A stretch of 64,000 nucleotides of DNA from Rhizobiales bacterium YIM 77505 (GCA_000745135.1 JQNH01000001.1:868001-932000); one strand, 5' to 3'. Positions 8,242 to 17,897 are shown, numbered from the stretch's first letter. The notes: generated by a model not told the origin, from the sequence alone. Made by a program: numbers and translations.

Positions 8242-8472
8242 ATGTCCGCTCATTGGATCGAATACGCGACCCTGGCCGCCACGGTCGCTGGGTTGGTCGC
8301 CGTGCTGGCCGAAATCCTCGTGCGGAGCCCGAGCGCTCTTGCCGAGATGGTGCGCGACGTCCGCGCCTTCGCCGAGCCGTCACGACCGACGCCGACCTTC
8401 CGGGCCATCAAGACCCAAGCCCCGGTCACTTCTGCGGCCGCCAACGCCAACGAGCTTCGGCACGCTGCCTGA
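8242..8472 (+). CDS. Small hypothetical membrane protein, 76 residues
   Basis: The ATG at 8242 follows a good ribosome-binding site (AAGGGAGCTGAAC). The protein starts MSAHWIEYATLAATVAGLVA, giving one transmembrane segment at about residues 7-27 with a short outside end, then a basic/acidic region and a Ser/Ala-rich tail. I do not recognise a named family. The frame extends upstream without a credible start. It lies alone between the tct promoter region and repeat copy B, divergent from tctC. Confidence 0.55.
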   Translation: MSAHWIEYATLAATVAGLVAVLAEILVRSPSALAEMVRDVRAFAEPSRPTPTFRAIKTQAPVTSAAANANELRHAA

Positions 8473-8490
8473 AGGCCCAATGGAACGGGC

Positions 8491-8640
8491 AGCGGCGCCT
8501 CTTCTGTGGCGCCACCCATAAGGCGCTGCTTCGCAGCAGAGTCCTTGCGCTTCCGTCCCGGACTGCGTTCCGCGTCTTTCAGACGCTCCACGCCTCCGGG
8601 AAAGAGGGTGGAGGGTGTCAAGAGGTTCGGGCCAAGCCAC
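8491..8640 (+). repeat. Interspersed palindromic repeat, copy B
   Basis: This copy is within the 303-base gap before ycjX. It has the centre segment and one complete forward arm: GCGCTGCTTCGCAGCAGAG, CTTGCGCTTCCGTCCCGGAC and CACGCCTCCGGGAAAGAGGG. The inverted arm is absent except for a short GCAGCGGCGCCTCTTC piece. The rest of the gap (8641-8775) holds nothing recognisable. Confidence 0.75.
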
Positions 8641-8775
8641 GCCGCGAGATTGGCCTCTGAAGGACAGGCTCCAGGCAGGTTGGGAGTGCCTTGACGCCGA
8701 CGCGCTTGCATTGCCTGGCGTCGTTCCCCACCTTGCGGGCGCCGGGCCTGCCGCTCGGCGCGGTGGTTTCTCTGC

Positions 8776-10224
8776 GTGCCCCTCATCACGGATTTTGTTT
8801 CGCGCGCCGGATCGGCGGCCCAATCCCTGTGGGAAGCTGGCGGGCAGCTTCTCACGCCCGCGGTCCGCATTGGCGTCACGGGACTTGCCCGTTCGGGCAA
8901 GACCGTGTTCACGACCGCACTCGTCCATCACCTGATGGAAGGGCACACGCTGCCGGCCCTGCGCGCCTCGGCGCAGGGCCGGCTGCGCCGCGCGGGCCTT
9001 GCCCATCAGCCTGATGACGCCGTGGCGCGCTTTCCTTACGAAGAGCATATCGCGGCGCTGATCGAGCAGCGCCGCTGGCCGCAATCGACCACGCGCATCA
9101 GCGAATTGAGGCTCGAACTCGACTATGAGCGCGGCTCGCGCTGGCGGCCCGGCCCGGCGAGCCTGGCCCTCGACATTGTCGATTATCCCGGCGAGTGGCT
9201 CCTCGACCTTGCCCTGCTCGATGTCTCCTATCGGGAGTGGTCGCGGCGCACCATCGAGGCGAGCCGGCGCCCGGACCGGGCGGCGATCGCCGGCTCCTGG
9301 CGCGCCGGACTTGCAGAGCTCGATCCCGCAGCGCCGGCCGACGAGACGATCGCCGAGCGCGCGAGCAACGCCTTCAAGGCTTATCTGGCGGCCCTGCGTG
9401 CCGGGCCGGAGGCGGTGGCCACGACGCCTCCCGGCCGCTTCCTCATGCCGGGCGACCTCGCGGGCTCTCCGGCGCTCACCTTCGCGCCCCTGGAGCTCAA
9501 GCCGGACGAGCCCATCAAGGCGCGCAGCCTCGCCGCGCTCATGGAGCGCCGCTTCGAATCCTACAAGACCCACGTCGTCAAACCCTTCTTCCGCAACCAC
9601 TTCCAGCGTATCGATCGGCAGATCGTGCTGGTGGACGTGCTGGCTGCGATCGATGCAGGTCCGGCGGCTCTCGCCGAGCTCGAAGACGCCCTCGACCAGG
9701 TGCTGCTCGCCTTCCGCACCGGCCGCAACAGCCTGTGGTCGAGCCTCTTTTCTCCCCGGGCCGACCGGGTGCTGTTCGCCGCCACGAAGGCCGACCACAT
9801 CCACCACACGAGCCATGATCGCCTCGAAGCCCTGCTGCGCCTGCTCGTGGCCCGCGCGTCGCGGCGCACGGAAGCCGCGGGGGCTCGCGTCGGCGCCGTC
9901 GCGCTCGCCTCCGTGCGGGCCACCCGCGAGACCAGCGTGCGGGAGGGATGGGAGACCCTTCCGGCGGTGGCCGGCACGCCGGAGGCCGGCGAGCGGGTCG
10001 GCGACGAGGTCTTCGACGGAGAGACGGAGGCGGCCGTCTTTCCGGGCGAGCTACCCGAGCGACCGGAGGATGTTCTCGAGGGCGCGATACCGCCGGGATC
10101 CCTGCGCTTTCCCCGCTTCCGCCCGCCGAGGGTCGACCGCGGAGCCTTCGGGCGGCGGGCGCGGATGCCGCATATCCGCCTCGACCGCGCGCTCGAGTTC
10201 CTCATCGGAGACTACCTCCTATGA
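8776..10224 (+). CDS. ycjX: YcjX-like P-loop GTPase/ATPase (DUF463)
   Basis: The 482-residue protein has a P-loop GLARSGKT (residues 36-43) and a Walker-B-like LDIVDYPGEWLLDLALLD, both typical of the DUF463/YcjX family. The family is cytoplasmic, stress-linked in enterobacteria and of unclear biochemical role. The stop codon overlaps the start of the next gene (ATGA), which encodes its usual partner YcjF, so the two are translationally coupled. The ATG at 8776 lacks an obvious strong Shine-Dalgarno. Repeat copy B lies just upstream. Confidence 0.88.
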   Translation: MPLITDFVSRAGSAAQSLWEAGGQLLTPAVRIGVTGLARSGKTVFTTALVHHLMEGHTLPALRASAQGRLRRAGLAHQPDDAVARFPYEEHIAALIEQRRWPQSTTRISELRLELDYERGSRWRPGPASLALDIVDYPGEWLLDLALLDVSYREWSRRTIEASRRPDRAAIAGSWRAGLAELDPAAPADETIAERASNAFKAYLAALRAGPEAVATTPPGRFLMPGDLAGSPALTFAPLELKPDEPIKARSLAALMERRFESYKTHVVKPFFRNHFQRIDRQIVLVDVLAAIDAGPAALAELEDALDQVLLAFRTGRNSLWSSLFSPRADRVLFAATKADHIHHTSHDRLEALLRLLVARASRRTEAAGARVGAVALASVRATRETSVREGWETLPAVAGTPEAGERVGDEVFDGETEAAVFPGELPERPEDVLEGAIPPGSLRFPRFRPPRVDRGAFGRRARMPHIRLDRALEFLIGDYLL

Positions 10225-11243
10225 GCCGCAGGCCGCGCGCTTATCGTCTCGACGATCCGGACGTCGTCACGGTCCGTTCCGGAGATCCGCCGGCCGAAGC
10301 CCCGGGCGCGGTCGTCGTGACCGAGGAGCCGCTCGAGACGATCGAGGCCGCCGATGGCGCGGTGGTGCCGCTCGGCGAGCGGCGCGGCTTGTCGTGGGGC
10401 GGCCTGCTCGGCGGGGCGCTCGGCTCGCTCCTGCTCCTCGGGCTTGGGCTCGCCCTCGAGCGGTTCATCGCCGACCTCCTGCGGACGGCCCCCGTTCTCG
10501 GCTGGCTGGCGCTCGGCCTTGCAGGAGTTGCGCTCCTCGCCCTCCTCGCCATCGTGCTGCGCGAAGCCTTCGGCGTTCTCCGCGAGCGGCAGATCGAGCG
10601 CCTTCGCGAGGCTGCGGCCGAGGCTCTCGCGATCCGCGACCATGAGGCCGCGAAGCGCGTCGTGGCGGCGCTCGCCGCGCTCTACGGCGACCGCCGCCGG
10701 TTCGCGGATAGTCGCGCCCGGCTCGCCGGCTGGTCAGACGAGATCATCGACGCGGACGACCGCCTGGCCCTCGCCGAGCGCGAGTTCCTGGCGCCGCTCG
10801 ACGCCGAGGCGAAGCGCGCCATCGCCACGGCCGCCAGGCAGGTCTCGCTCGTCACCGCGGTCAGTCCGCGCGCCATCATCGATGTCGCCTTCGTGGTGGT
10901 CGCGGCAGTCCGCCTCTTGCGCCGCATCGCGCGCATCTATGGCGGCCGGCCGGGGCTCCTCGGCTTCCTGCGGCTTGCCCGCGCCGCCTTGAGCCATCTC
11001 ACCGTGACCGGAGGCGTCGCCATCGGGGACAGCCTCGTGCAGCAGGCGGTCGGAGTCGGTCTTGCCGCGCGGATCTCGGCAAAGCTGGGCGAGGGGGTCA
11101 TCAATGGCCTGATGACGGCCCGCTTCGGTCTGGCCGCCCTCGCCGTCTGCCGGCCGCTTCCGTTCGTGCGGGAGGAGGCGCCGCGCCTTGCCGATGTGGC
11201 GGGCGAGCTCCTCGCGGGCGGCGACAAGGAGCCGCCGCATTGA
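10221..11243 (+). CDS. ycjF: YcjF-like DUF697 / TIGR01620 membrane protein
   Basis: The 340-residue protein begins MSRRPRAYRLDDPDVV, a start characteristic of TIGR01620 proteins. Two adjacent transmembrane segments follow at about residues 62-110, then a soluble helical region and a C-terminal DUF697 domain (VSPRAIIDVAFVVVAAVRL, RLARAALSHLTVTGGVAIGD) with amphipathic or membrane-associated helices. The open frame reaches back to 9948, but the overlapping ATG at 10221 is the natural start. It is paired with ycjX in many proteobacteria, probably at the inner membrane. Mechanism unknown. Confidence 0.87.
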   Translation: MSRRPRAYRLDDPDVVTVRSGDPPAEAPGAVVVTEEPLETIEAADGAVVPLGERRGLSWGGLLGGALGSLLLLGLGLALERFIADLLRTAPVLGWLALGLAGVALLALLAIVLREAFGVLRERQIERLREAAAEALAIRDHEAAKRVVAALAALYGDRRRFADSRARLAGWSDEIIDADDRLALAEREFLAPLDAEAKRAIATAARQVSLVTAVSPRAIIDVAFVVVAAVRLLRRIARIYGGRPGLLGFLRLARAALSHLTVTGGVAIGDSLVQQAVGVGLAARISAKLGEGVINGLMTARFGLAALAVCRPLPFVREEAPRLADVAGELLAGGDKEPPH

Positions 11244-11321
11244 CGAGCGCCCCCGCCGCCCTCATCTTCCGGTCGCAGTCGCCGTGATGATGAGGACCGG
11301 TCGCCGCGGGCGGGCGGGCAA

Positions 11322-12611
11322 TTGGGCACCGTGCTCGAACTGACGATCGCGCTGGTTCTGATCGGCTTCAACGGCCTGTTCGCTCTCTCTGAACTGGCGG
11401 TGGTTTCATCCCGCAGGGCCCGCCTGAAGCTGATGGCCGAGCAGGGGCGGGCCGGCGCGCGCGCGGCGCTGGCTCTTGCCGACGATCCGGGGCGCTTCCT
11501 CTCCACCGTGCAGATCGGCATCACGCTCGTCGGCATCCTGGCCGGCGCGTTCTCCGGCGCCGCCCTCGGCGCGCGCCTGTCGGAGGTGCTTAGCGGATAC
11601 GGGCTGTCGCCGCGCTTTGCCGAACCCATCGGCTATGCGCTCGTCATCGGCCTCATCACCTATCTGTCCGTGATCATTGGCGAGCTCGTCCCCAAGCACC
11701 TCGCCCTGCGCAATGCGGAAGGCATCGCCTGCGCCGTGGCGCCGGCCATGACCGTGGTGTCGCGGATCGCCGCGCCCCTGGTGCGGCTGCTCGATGCCTC
11801 GACCCGGGCGGTCTTCTGGTTGTTCGGGCAGAGCACCGCGGTGGAGAGCGCCGTCACCGAGGAGGAGATCCGCACCATGGTGGCGGAGGCCGAGACGGCA
11901 GGCGTGATCGAGAGCGAGGAGCGGCAGATGATCGCCGGGGTGCTGCGCCTCGGCGATCGGCTCGTGCGCGGAGTCATGACGCCGCGCACCGATGTCGATT
12001 GGATCGACCTCGCCGATGACGAAGAGGAGATTCGCCGTCGCCTGCGGCGCACCCCTCATTCGCGCCTGCCGGTGGTCGACGGCGACCCCGACAACGTGGT
12101 CGGCGTGGTGATGGTCCGGGACGTGCTGGCCGACCTCCTGGACGGCAAGCCCCTGGATGTCAGGGCCCATGTTCGTCCGGCGCCGGTGGTGCCGGACACG
12201 CTCGACGCCCTCGAGGCGCTCAACGTGCTGCGCACGGCGGATGTGCCCATGGCCCTGGTGCACGACGAATACGGCCATTTCGAAGGGATCGTGACGCCGG
12301 CCGACGCCCTCGAGGCGATCGCCGGCGCCTTCCGCTCGGGCGTGGAGAGCCCCGGCGACGACGCGGTGCAGCGCGAGGACGGGTCCTGGCTCTTCTCGGG
12401 CAGCCTGCCCGCCGACGAGATGGCGGACAAGCTCAGCGTCGTCCTTCCAAGCCCGCGCGACTACCAGACGGTCGCCGGCCTCGTGATCGCCCATCTCCAC
12501 CATCTGCCGCAGGTCGGCGAATATGTGGACGCCTTCGGGTGGCGCTTCGAGGTGGTCGATCTCGACGGCCGACGGATCGACAAGATCCTCGCCCGGCGCG
12601 TGGCCGCGTGA
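11322..12611 (+). CDS. Hemolysin-family/CorC-type membrane protein (DUF21 + CBS pair + CorC/HlyC C-domain)
   Basis: The 429-residue protein has three parts: an N-terminal DUF21/CNNM membrane domain (about residues 1-180, with QIGITLVGILAGAFSGAALG and VIIGELVPKHLAL), two CBS domains (about 200-320, GVMTPRTDVDWIDL and PMALVHDEYGHFEGIVTP), and a CorC/HlyC transporter-associated domain to the end. Such proteins are linked to divalent cation (Mg/Co) efflux; the name hemolysin is historical. The start is TTG at 11322 in the longest frame; GTG at 11331 is an equally good alternative. It stands alone between ycjF and the flgE promoter. Confidence 0.88.
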   Translation: MGTVLELTIALVLIGFNGLFALSELAVVSSRRARLKLMAEQGRAGARAALALADDPGRFLSTVQIGITLVGILAGAFSGAALGARLSEVLSGYGLSPRFAEPIGYALVIGLITYLSVIIGELVPKHLALRNAEGIACAVAPAMTVVSRIAAPLVRLLDASTRAVFWLFGQSTAVESAVTEEEIRTMVAEAETAGVIESEERQMIAGVLRLGDRLVRGVMTPRTDVDWIDLADDEEEIRRRLRRTPHSRLPVVDGDPDNVVGVVMVRDVLADLLDGKPLDVRAHVRPAPVVPDTLDALEALNVLRTADVPMALVHDEYGHFEGIVTPADALEAIAGAFRSGVESPGDDAVQREDGSWLFSGSLPADEMADKLSVVLPSPRDYQTVAGLVIAHLHHLPQVGEYVDAFGWRFEVVDLDGRRIDKILARRVAA

Positions 12612-12729
12612 GGCCGCACGAAGGGGCGGGCGGCAATTTTTTCCCCTCGGAGCGCCGAAGACGGCCGAAAGAGCCGGGCGAGGGCCGGGGCAGGAACGGC
12701 AACGCCTTGATCTTGCGCGCTTTCCCGGT

Positions 12730-12744
12730 TGGCACGGCGCTTGC
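12730..12744 (+). promoter_or_regulatory. Sigma-54 (-24/-12) promoter of flgE
   Basis: TGGCACGGCGCTTGC matches the RpoN consensus TGGCAC-N5-TTGC exactly, with correct GG-GC spacing, 55 bases before the flgE ATG. A weak ftr-like sequence GGGGCAGGAACGGCAA lies upstream at 12687-12702. Late hook genes use such promoters in Caulobacter-type flagellar systems. Confidence 0.85.
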
Positions 12745-12798
12745 GGCAAGGCTCCCCGACTTGGGATGCCCGAAAGGTGGGCGCAAAGGGAGCTAGTC

Positions 12799-14133
12799 AT
12801 GGGTATTCTCGGCGCGATGGCGACGGCCATCTCCGGGCTGCGCGTTCAGTCCTACGCCCTTGAGAACATCTCCGGCAACATCGCCAACTCGCAGACGACG
12901 GGCTTCAAGCGTGTCGACACGGCCTTCGTCGACCTCGTTCCCGATCTTCCGAAAGGCCAGGAGCGGTCGGGCTCGGTGGGCGCCTTCTCGCGGCTGACCA
13001 ACACCACGCCCGGGGATCTTCAGCCGACCGGCATCCCCACCAATATGGCGATCAGCGGCGAGGGCTATTTCATCGTCGCCGATCCGACCGGAGGCGGGGA
13101 TCTCTTCACCCGCCGCGGCGACTTCGCGCCCGACAAGGACGGTTATCTCGTGAACGGGGCGGGCTACCGGCTGAAGGGGGTCTCGATCGACCCTGTCACC
13201 GGCAAGGCGTCGGGGACGAACGAGGTGCTCCAGCTCGCCACGAAGCCGATCCCGGCGAACCGCACCTCCGCCATCACCTACCAGGCGAACCTGCCCAACA
13301 AGCCCCTCACCGAGGCTGCGAAAGCCAAGGGCACGAGCGCGACGACCGCCGATCGCCTCCTCCCGGCCGCGAGCACGCCCACCACGACCACGCCGGTCGT
13401 CGAGGACGCGACCTTCCTCGACCACAGCCTCGAGGGGGGCAAGGTCACCGTCTATGACGCGCTCGGCACCCCGGTCACCATGGAGCTTCGCTGGGGCAAG
13501 GTCGAGGACGTGTCGACCGGCTCCGACCGCTGGGCGTTGATGTATTGCACCAAGACCACCGCCCCGAAGGAGTGGCGCCTTGCGAGCGACAGCATCGCCT
13601 TCGACGCAAGCGGCCAGATGACCGCCGCGACGATGAGCACGTTGCCGATCACCATCTCCAACCTCACCATCGATGGCACCGCCATCGGCAATGTGGACAT
13701 CAACTTCGGCAACAGCGCGCTGACGCAGCGCTATGACGAAAGCGGCCTCGTCACGCCCGACCTCGTCACCCAGGACGGCTACTCGTCCGGCACCTTGACC
13801 GCCGTCTCGGTCGACAGCGACGGCACCATCTCCGGCAGCTACTCCAACGGCCGCATCGTGCCGATCGCCAAGGTGCCGATCGCCCAGTTCAACGCCGACG
13901 GCGCCTTGAGGCGGCTCGACGGCGGCGTCTACCAGCAGACGCTCGAGTCGGGCGACCCGATCCTCTCCAACGAGGGGGCCACCATCGTCGGGGGAAATGT
14001 CGAAGGCTCCAACACCGACATCGCCGACGAGTTCTCGAAGATCATCGTCACGCAGCAGGCCTATTCCGCCAACACCCGGGTCGTCACGACATCGCAACAG
14101 ATGCTCGCCGACGTGCTCAACATGCTGCGCTGA
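12799..14133 (+). CDS. flgE: Flagellar hook protein FlgE
   Basis: The 444-residue protein polymerises outside the cell to form the hook, the universal joint between basal body and filament. The N-terminus (GILGAMATAISGLRVQSYA, then SGNIANSQTTGFKR) and C-terminus (QQAYSANTRVVTTSQQMLADV) are the D0 helices shared by axial proteins; GEGYFIVADPTGGGDLFTRRGDF marks the FlgE/F/G core. The ATG at 12799 has AAAGGGAG 7 bases upstream. It heads flgE-flgK-flgL behind the sigma-54 promoter. flgD and fliK are not adjacent in this window. Confidence 0.95.
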   Translation: MGILGAMATAISGLRVQSYALENISGNIANSQTTGFKRVDTAFVDLVPDLPKGQERSGSVGAFSRLTNTTPGDLQPTGIPTNMAISGEGYFIVADPTGGGDLFTRRGDFAPDKDGYLVNGAGYRLKGVSIDPVTGKASGTNEVLQLATKPIPANRTSAITYQANLPNKPLTEAAKAKGTSATTADRLLPAASTPTTTTPVVEDATFLDHSLEGGKVTVYDALGTPVTMELRWGKVEDVSTGSDRWALMYCTKTTAPKEWRLASDSIAFDASGQMTAATMSTLPITISNLTIDGTAIGNVDINFGNSALTQRYDESGLVTPDLVTQDGYSSGTLTAVSVDSDGTISGSYSNGRIVPIAKVPIAQFNADGALRRLDGGVYQQTLESGDPILSNEGATIVGGNVEGSNTDIADEFSKIIVTQQAYSANTRVVTTSQQMLADVLNMLR

Positions 14134-14157
14134 CGCCCACGCTGGAGGGTTAGGCCG

Positions 14158-16023
14158 ATGGGCCTCCTATCTGCCCTGAACGCAGCCGCGTCCGGCCTGC
14201 GGACGACGCAGGACGGCATCAACCTCGTCGCCCAGAACGTCGCCAACGCCGACACCGCCGGCTACACCCGCCGGCGGCTCGTTTCCACCGAAGCATCCCT
14301 GCAAGGGCGCCCCTCGGGGGTGCGCACGGCGGCGATCGAACGCATTCTCGACACGGTGGCGCAGAAGCAGCTTCGCCTCGAAACGGCCGGCGCGGCCTAC
14401 ACCTCGCTCATGGCGCGTTTCACGAACGACGTCGATCGGCTGTTCGGAGAGCCCGGCGGTGCCAGCTCCCTGGACACGCTGATGAACGGCTTCGTCGAAT
14501 CGCTGCAAGGCCTCCTCTCGGACCCTGCGTCCTACGACGCGCGCTCGCGCGTCGTGGACCGGGCGGCGGCGCTCGCCCATCAGATCGGCGCCGTCGCCGA
14601 CGGCATCCAGGATCTGCGCACCCAGGCGGAGGAACGGCTCGACGCCGCCGTCGCGCGGGCGAACGACTTGCTGAAGGGCGTCGCCGCGGTCAACGCCAAG
14701 ATCGTGGGGCAGACCGGCGCCGGCTCGATCGCTTCCCTGCTCGACGAGCGGGATCGCCTGATCGGGGAGTTGTCGCAATTGATGGACGTGCAGTCGGTGC
14801 AGGGCGCCAACGGCTCCATCTCCCTGATGACGACAGGCGGGCTGACCCTCTTCGACGGCTCGACGCCGACGGAGCTTCGGTTCGACTCGCGGGCGCCCCT
14901 TGGTCCGACCGACCTCTACTCGACCGACGACGCCAAGCGCGGCGTCGGCACGATCACGATCGTCGGGGCGGGCGGCACCTTGCTTCCTCTCTCGCCCCAC
15001 AGCACCTTCCGCTCCGGCGAGATCGCCGCCGCCCTCGAACTGCGCGACACCACCCTCGTCCAGGCGCAGCGCCAGCTCGACGAGCTCGCTGCGGGCCTTG
15101 CCTTGTCCATGTCGGAGACCACGGATGAGGGCACGACGGCGCCGCCGCTCGGCGCCGCCCAAGGCCTTGAGCTCGATCTCTCCACCGCGCAGGCGGGCGA
15201 CGTCATCCGCTTCAGCTACAAGGACGCCGCCGGGCAGCAGCGCGACGCCTTGATCCAGATCCGCGTCGGAGGCGTGCCATCCTATACCCCTTCCTCTCTG
15301 TTGCCGAACGAGCCGATCTACACGCTTGATCTCAGTGCTCTGGACCCGGCCAACCAGCTTGGCCTCCAACTTCCCGATTTCCAGGTCCAGTACGTCGCCG
15401 CGACGCCGGGACCGCCGTCAACGCCTCCCTTGCTGCGTCTCTATCAGAACGCGGCCCAGACGAACCAAGTGACTGGGCTGACGCTCAGCACGACGGCGAG
15501 CTCCGGCACGACGATCGCGCTGTTCGTGGATGACGCGACCGACCCGCCGGCGCCCTTCACCGGCGTCTATGCGGCGGGCCATCAGATCGTCGGCTTCGCC
15601 CAGCGGATGATGGTGAACCCGGAGGTGGTCGACAACCGCTCGCTCCTCGTGAGGTCGTCGTCGACGACGCCGAACGGGGATACCGCTCGGCCGCAGCATC
15701 TTCTCGACAGCATCACCAAGTCGACGCGCAGCTTCGCGGCGGCAAGCGGCATCGCCGGGAACGGCGGACCCTACTCCTCCACCGTCCTCGACTTCGCCCA
15801 ACGGGTGATCGCGACACAGGGCGCCAACGCCGAACAGGCGCAGCTCCTCGACGAGGGGCAGAAGATTGCGCTCTCCGCCATTGAGGGTCGGTTCATCGAA
15901 TCCGCCGAAGTCAATCTCGATCAGGAAATGGCGCAGCTCGTCGCCCTGCAGACGGCCTATGGCGCCAATGCCCGGGTCATGACCGCGGCCCGCGACATGA
16001 TCGACATGCTGATGAGGCTCTGA
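14158..16023 (+). CDS. flgK: Flagellar hook-associated protein 1, FlgK
   Basis: The 621-residue protein forms the first junction zone between hook and filament. The N-terminal motif GLLSALNAAASGLRTTQDG, the rod/hook signature NLVAQNVANADTAGYTRRR and the C-terminal LDQEMAQLVALQTAYGANAR are diagnostic. The protein is somewhat longer than many FlgK, with a variable central region. The start follows GGAGGG by a normal distance and lies 24 bases after flgE, so it shares the sigma-54 promoter. Confidence 0.95.
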   Translation: MGLLSALNAAASGLRTTQDGINLVAQNVANADTAGYTRRRLVSTEASLQGRPSGVRTAAIERILDTVAQKQLRLETAGAAYTSLMARFTNDVDRLFGEPGGASSLDTLMNGFVESLQGLLSDPASYDARSRVVDRAAALAHQIGAVADGIQDLRTQAEERLDAAVARANDLLKGVAAVNAKIVGQTGAGSIASLLDERDRLIGELSQLMDVQSVQGANGSISLMTTGGLTLFDGSTPTELRFDSRAPLGPTDLYSTDDAKRGVGTITIVGAGGTLLPLSPHSTFRSGEIAAALELRDTTLVQAQRQLDELAAGLALSMSETTDEGTTAPPLGAAQGLELDLSTAQAGDVIRFSYKDAAGQQRDALIQIRVGGVPSYTPSSLLPNEPIYTLDLSALDPANQLGLQLPDFQVQYVAATPGPPSTPPLLRLYQNAAQTNQVTGLTLSTTASSGTTIALFVDDATDPPAPFTGVYAAGHQIVGFAQRMMVNPEVVDNRSLLVRSSSTTPNGDTARPQHLLDSITKSTRSFAAASGIAGNGGPYSSTVLDFAQRVIATQGANAEQAQLLDEGQKIALSAIEGRFIESAEVNLDQEMAQLVALQTAYGANARVMTAARDMIDMLMRL

Positions 16024-16033
16024 GGCTCAGCCC

Positions 16034-17569
16034 ATGACCATCACCTCTTATGTGACTCCGCTCGCCGCCGGCTCGGTGGCGGCCCGCCGCTCCGGCGAAT
16101 TGTTCATCGGCCTCAGAACCGAGCTCGACGAGCTCACCCGCCAGCTCACCTCGGGGAAGAAAGCCGAAAGCTATGGCGGGCTTGGCTTCGAGCGCGGGGC
16201 GAGCCTCGACGCTCGCGCCACCATGTCCCGCCTTGCCGGCTATCGGAGCGCCATCGAGTCGGCGGAACTGCGGACCTCGATGGTCACCAAGGGCATCGAG
16301 ACCCTGACGGCCGCGGTGGGCTACACCAAGACCGACATCCTGCCGCCGAAATTCGAGCTCGACGCCCAGGGCCGCACCAACGCGCAGAAGGATGCCGAGC
16401 AGCGCCTGCAGCTCACGGTCGACATCCTGAACAGCGACGTCGCAGGCCGCTACCTCTTTGCCGGCCGCGCCCAGGATGTGAGGCCGGTGGAGACGGCCGA
16501 GCGCATCCTGGAAGGGGGCGACGGGAAAATTGGGCTGAGGGAGTACATCGCTCTCCGCAAGGAGGCGGATACGGGCAGCCCGCCGACGGGTCGCATGAGT
16601 GTGGCACATGCTCCCTCGAGCGGCACGGTCACGATCGGCCCGGACAACGCTGACGGCTACGGCCTTGCCATCGTGGGCGTGCCGTCGGTCACGCAGCCGC
16701 CGCCCGGCCCAGCGACCATCAACATCAACTCGCCTACGGGCTCGGCTCCGTTCGATGTCCAGTTCAACGGGGCGGTGCAGTCTGGTACCACCATTACGCT
16801 CGATGTCGCCTATCCCGATGGCACCACGAAGACGATCGAGCTGATTGCGAAAACCCCGCCGGCGGCGCCGGCCACTCTCGCGCCCAACGAGTTCGCTGCC
16901 GACGCCGATCCGACCGTCAGTGCCGCGAGCTTCGCCGCCCAGCTTGCGGGACAGTTCGCAACCCATGCCCAAAGCGCCGAATTCCAAGCCGCGTCGGCGG
17001 TGCGTGCCACGAAGGATTTCTTCCTGGGAACTGAGGCCAGCCCCCCTCCCAAGATCCTGCCCGACACCCGCGACGTTCTGGTGTGGTACAAGGGGGACGG
17101 CTTGCCCGAGCCATTGCCGCCTCCTGCTCCGAAGCCGGATCCGCGTGCCACGGCGCCGGTGCGCATTGCCGAAAACCAGACCGTCGGCATCGGCGCCCAG
17201 GCGAATGAGCCCGCATTCCGCACTGTCATCGCGCAGTTCGCGCTTCTTGCGGCGGAGAGCTTCACCAACGCGGCCGGGGAGAAGGAGCGCTATGAGGCGC
17301 TCACCAACAAGGTCTATGACAAGCTCGCCGACCCGCCCGTGAAAATGTCCGACGTGGCGTTCGAGATCGGCGCCGCCATGACGGCCATGAACGAGGCGAA
17401 GGAGCGCCACAAGGCCACGGACGCGATGCTGCTCGACGTGGTCGATTCCATCGAGGCCGCCAACCCCGAGGAGGTGGCCGCCTCCATCGTCGCGCTGAGG
17501 ACGCGGCTCGAGGCGAGCTACCAGACGACCTCGATGCTCGCGGGCCTGTCGCTCGTGAACTACCTCTGA
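16034..17569 (+). CDS. flgL: Flagellar hook-associated protein FlgL (hook-filament junction), large form
   Basis: The 511-residue protein has flagellin-like ends: an N-terminal RRSGELFIGLRTELDELTRQ / LTSGKKAESYGGLG region and a C-terminus ending GLSLVNYL. Between about residues 190 and 370 there is a large Pro/Ala/Thr-rich, beta-like insertion, so the protein is well above the usual 300-400 residues. It forms the second junction ring that carries the filament. The gene is 10 bases after flgK and ends the operon; repeat copy C follows. A flagellin with unusual sequence is a less likely alternative given its position after flgK. Confidence 0.85.
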   Translation: MTITSYVTPLAAGSVAARRSGELFIGLRTELDELTRQLTSGKKAESYGGLGFERGASLDARATMSRLAGYRSAIESAELRTSMVTKGIETLTAAVGYTKTDILPPKFELDAQGRTNAQKDAEQRLQLTVDILNSDVAGRYLFAGRAQDVRPVETAERILEGGDGKIGLREYIALRKEADTGSPPTGRMSVAHAPSSGTVTIGPDNADGYGLAIVGVPSVTQPPPGPATININSPTGSAPFDVQFNGAVQSGTTITLDVAYPDGTTKTIELIAKTPPAAPATLAPNEFAADADPTVSAASFAAQLAGQFATHAQSAEFQAASAVRATKDFFLGTEASPPPKILPDTRDVLVWYKGDGLPEPLPPPAPKPDPRATAPVRIAENQTVGIGAQANEPAFRTVIAQFALLAAESFTNAAGEKERYEALTNKVYDKLADPPVKMSDVAFEIGAAMTAMNEAKERHKATDAMLLDVVDSIEAANPEEVAASIVALRTRLEASYQTTSMLAGLSLVNYL

Positions 17570-17631
17570 TCGGTCTTGGTCAGCTCCTCTGAGCCGTCAG
17601 CGCGACGCCTTGAGCGTCCACGCATGAACCA

Positions 17632-17856
17632 GGATGGGAGGTTCGCACCTGAACCTCTCCCCGCTTTCCCGGAAGCCTGCAACGGAGCGCAAGCGGAGTG
17701 GAAGGCTGTCCGGGACGGAAGCGCAATAGCTCGCCGCGCAGCGGCTCTCTATCTGTAGCGCTACCCATAGAGCGCTGCGGCGCAGCCGACTCTTTGCGCG
17801 AGCGCTCCAAATCGCGGTCCACGCCCTTCGGGCGCTCCACCGTCCGAGAAGAAGCC
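17632..17856. repeat. Interspersed palindromic repeat, copy C
   Basis: This copy is in the 328-base gap between convergent flgL and flaF. The inverted arm is well kept (CTTTCCCGGAAGCCTGCAAC, GTGGAAGGCTGTCCGGGACG, CGCCGCGCAGCGGCTC). The centre and a degenerate forward arm (GCGCTGCGGCGCAGCCGACT) follow. Nothing else was seen in the gap. Confidence 0.75.
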
Positions 17857-17897
17857 GCCATGCCGATGCGTGGCGGCTCCCCAGAAGGCAAAGCGGT

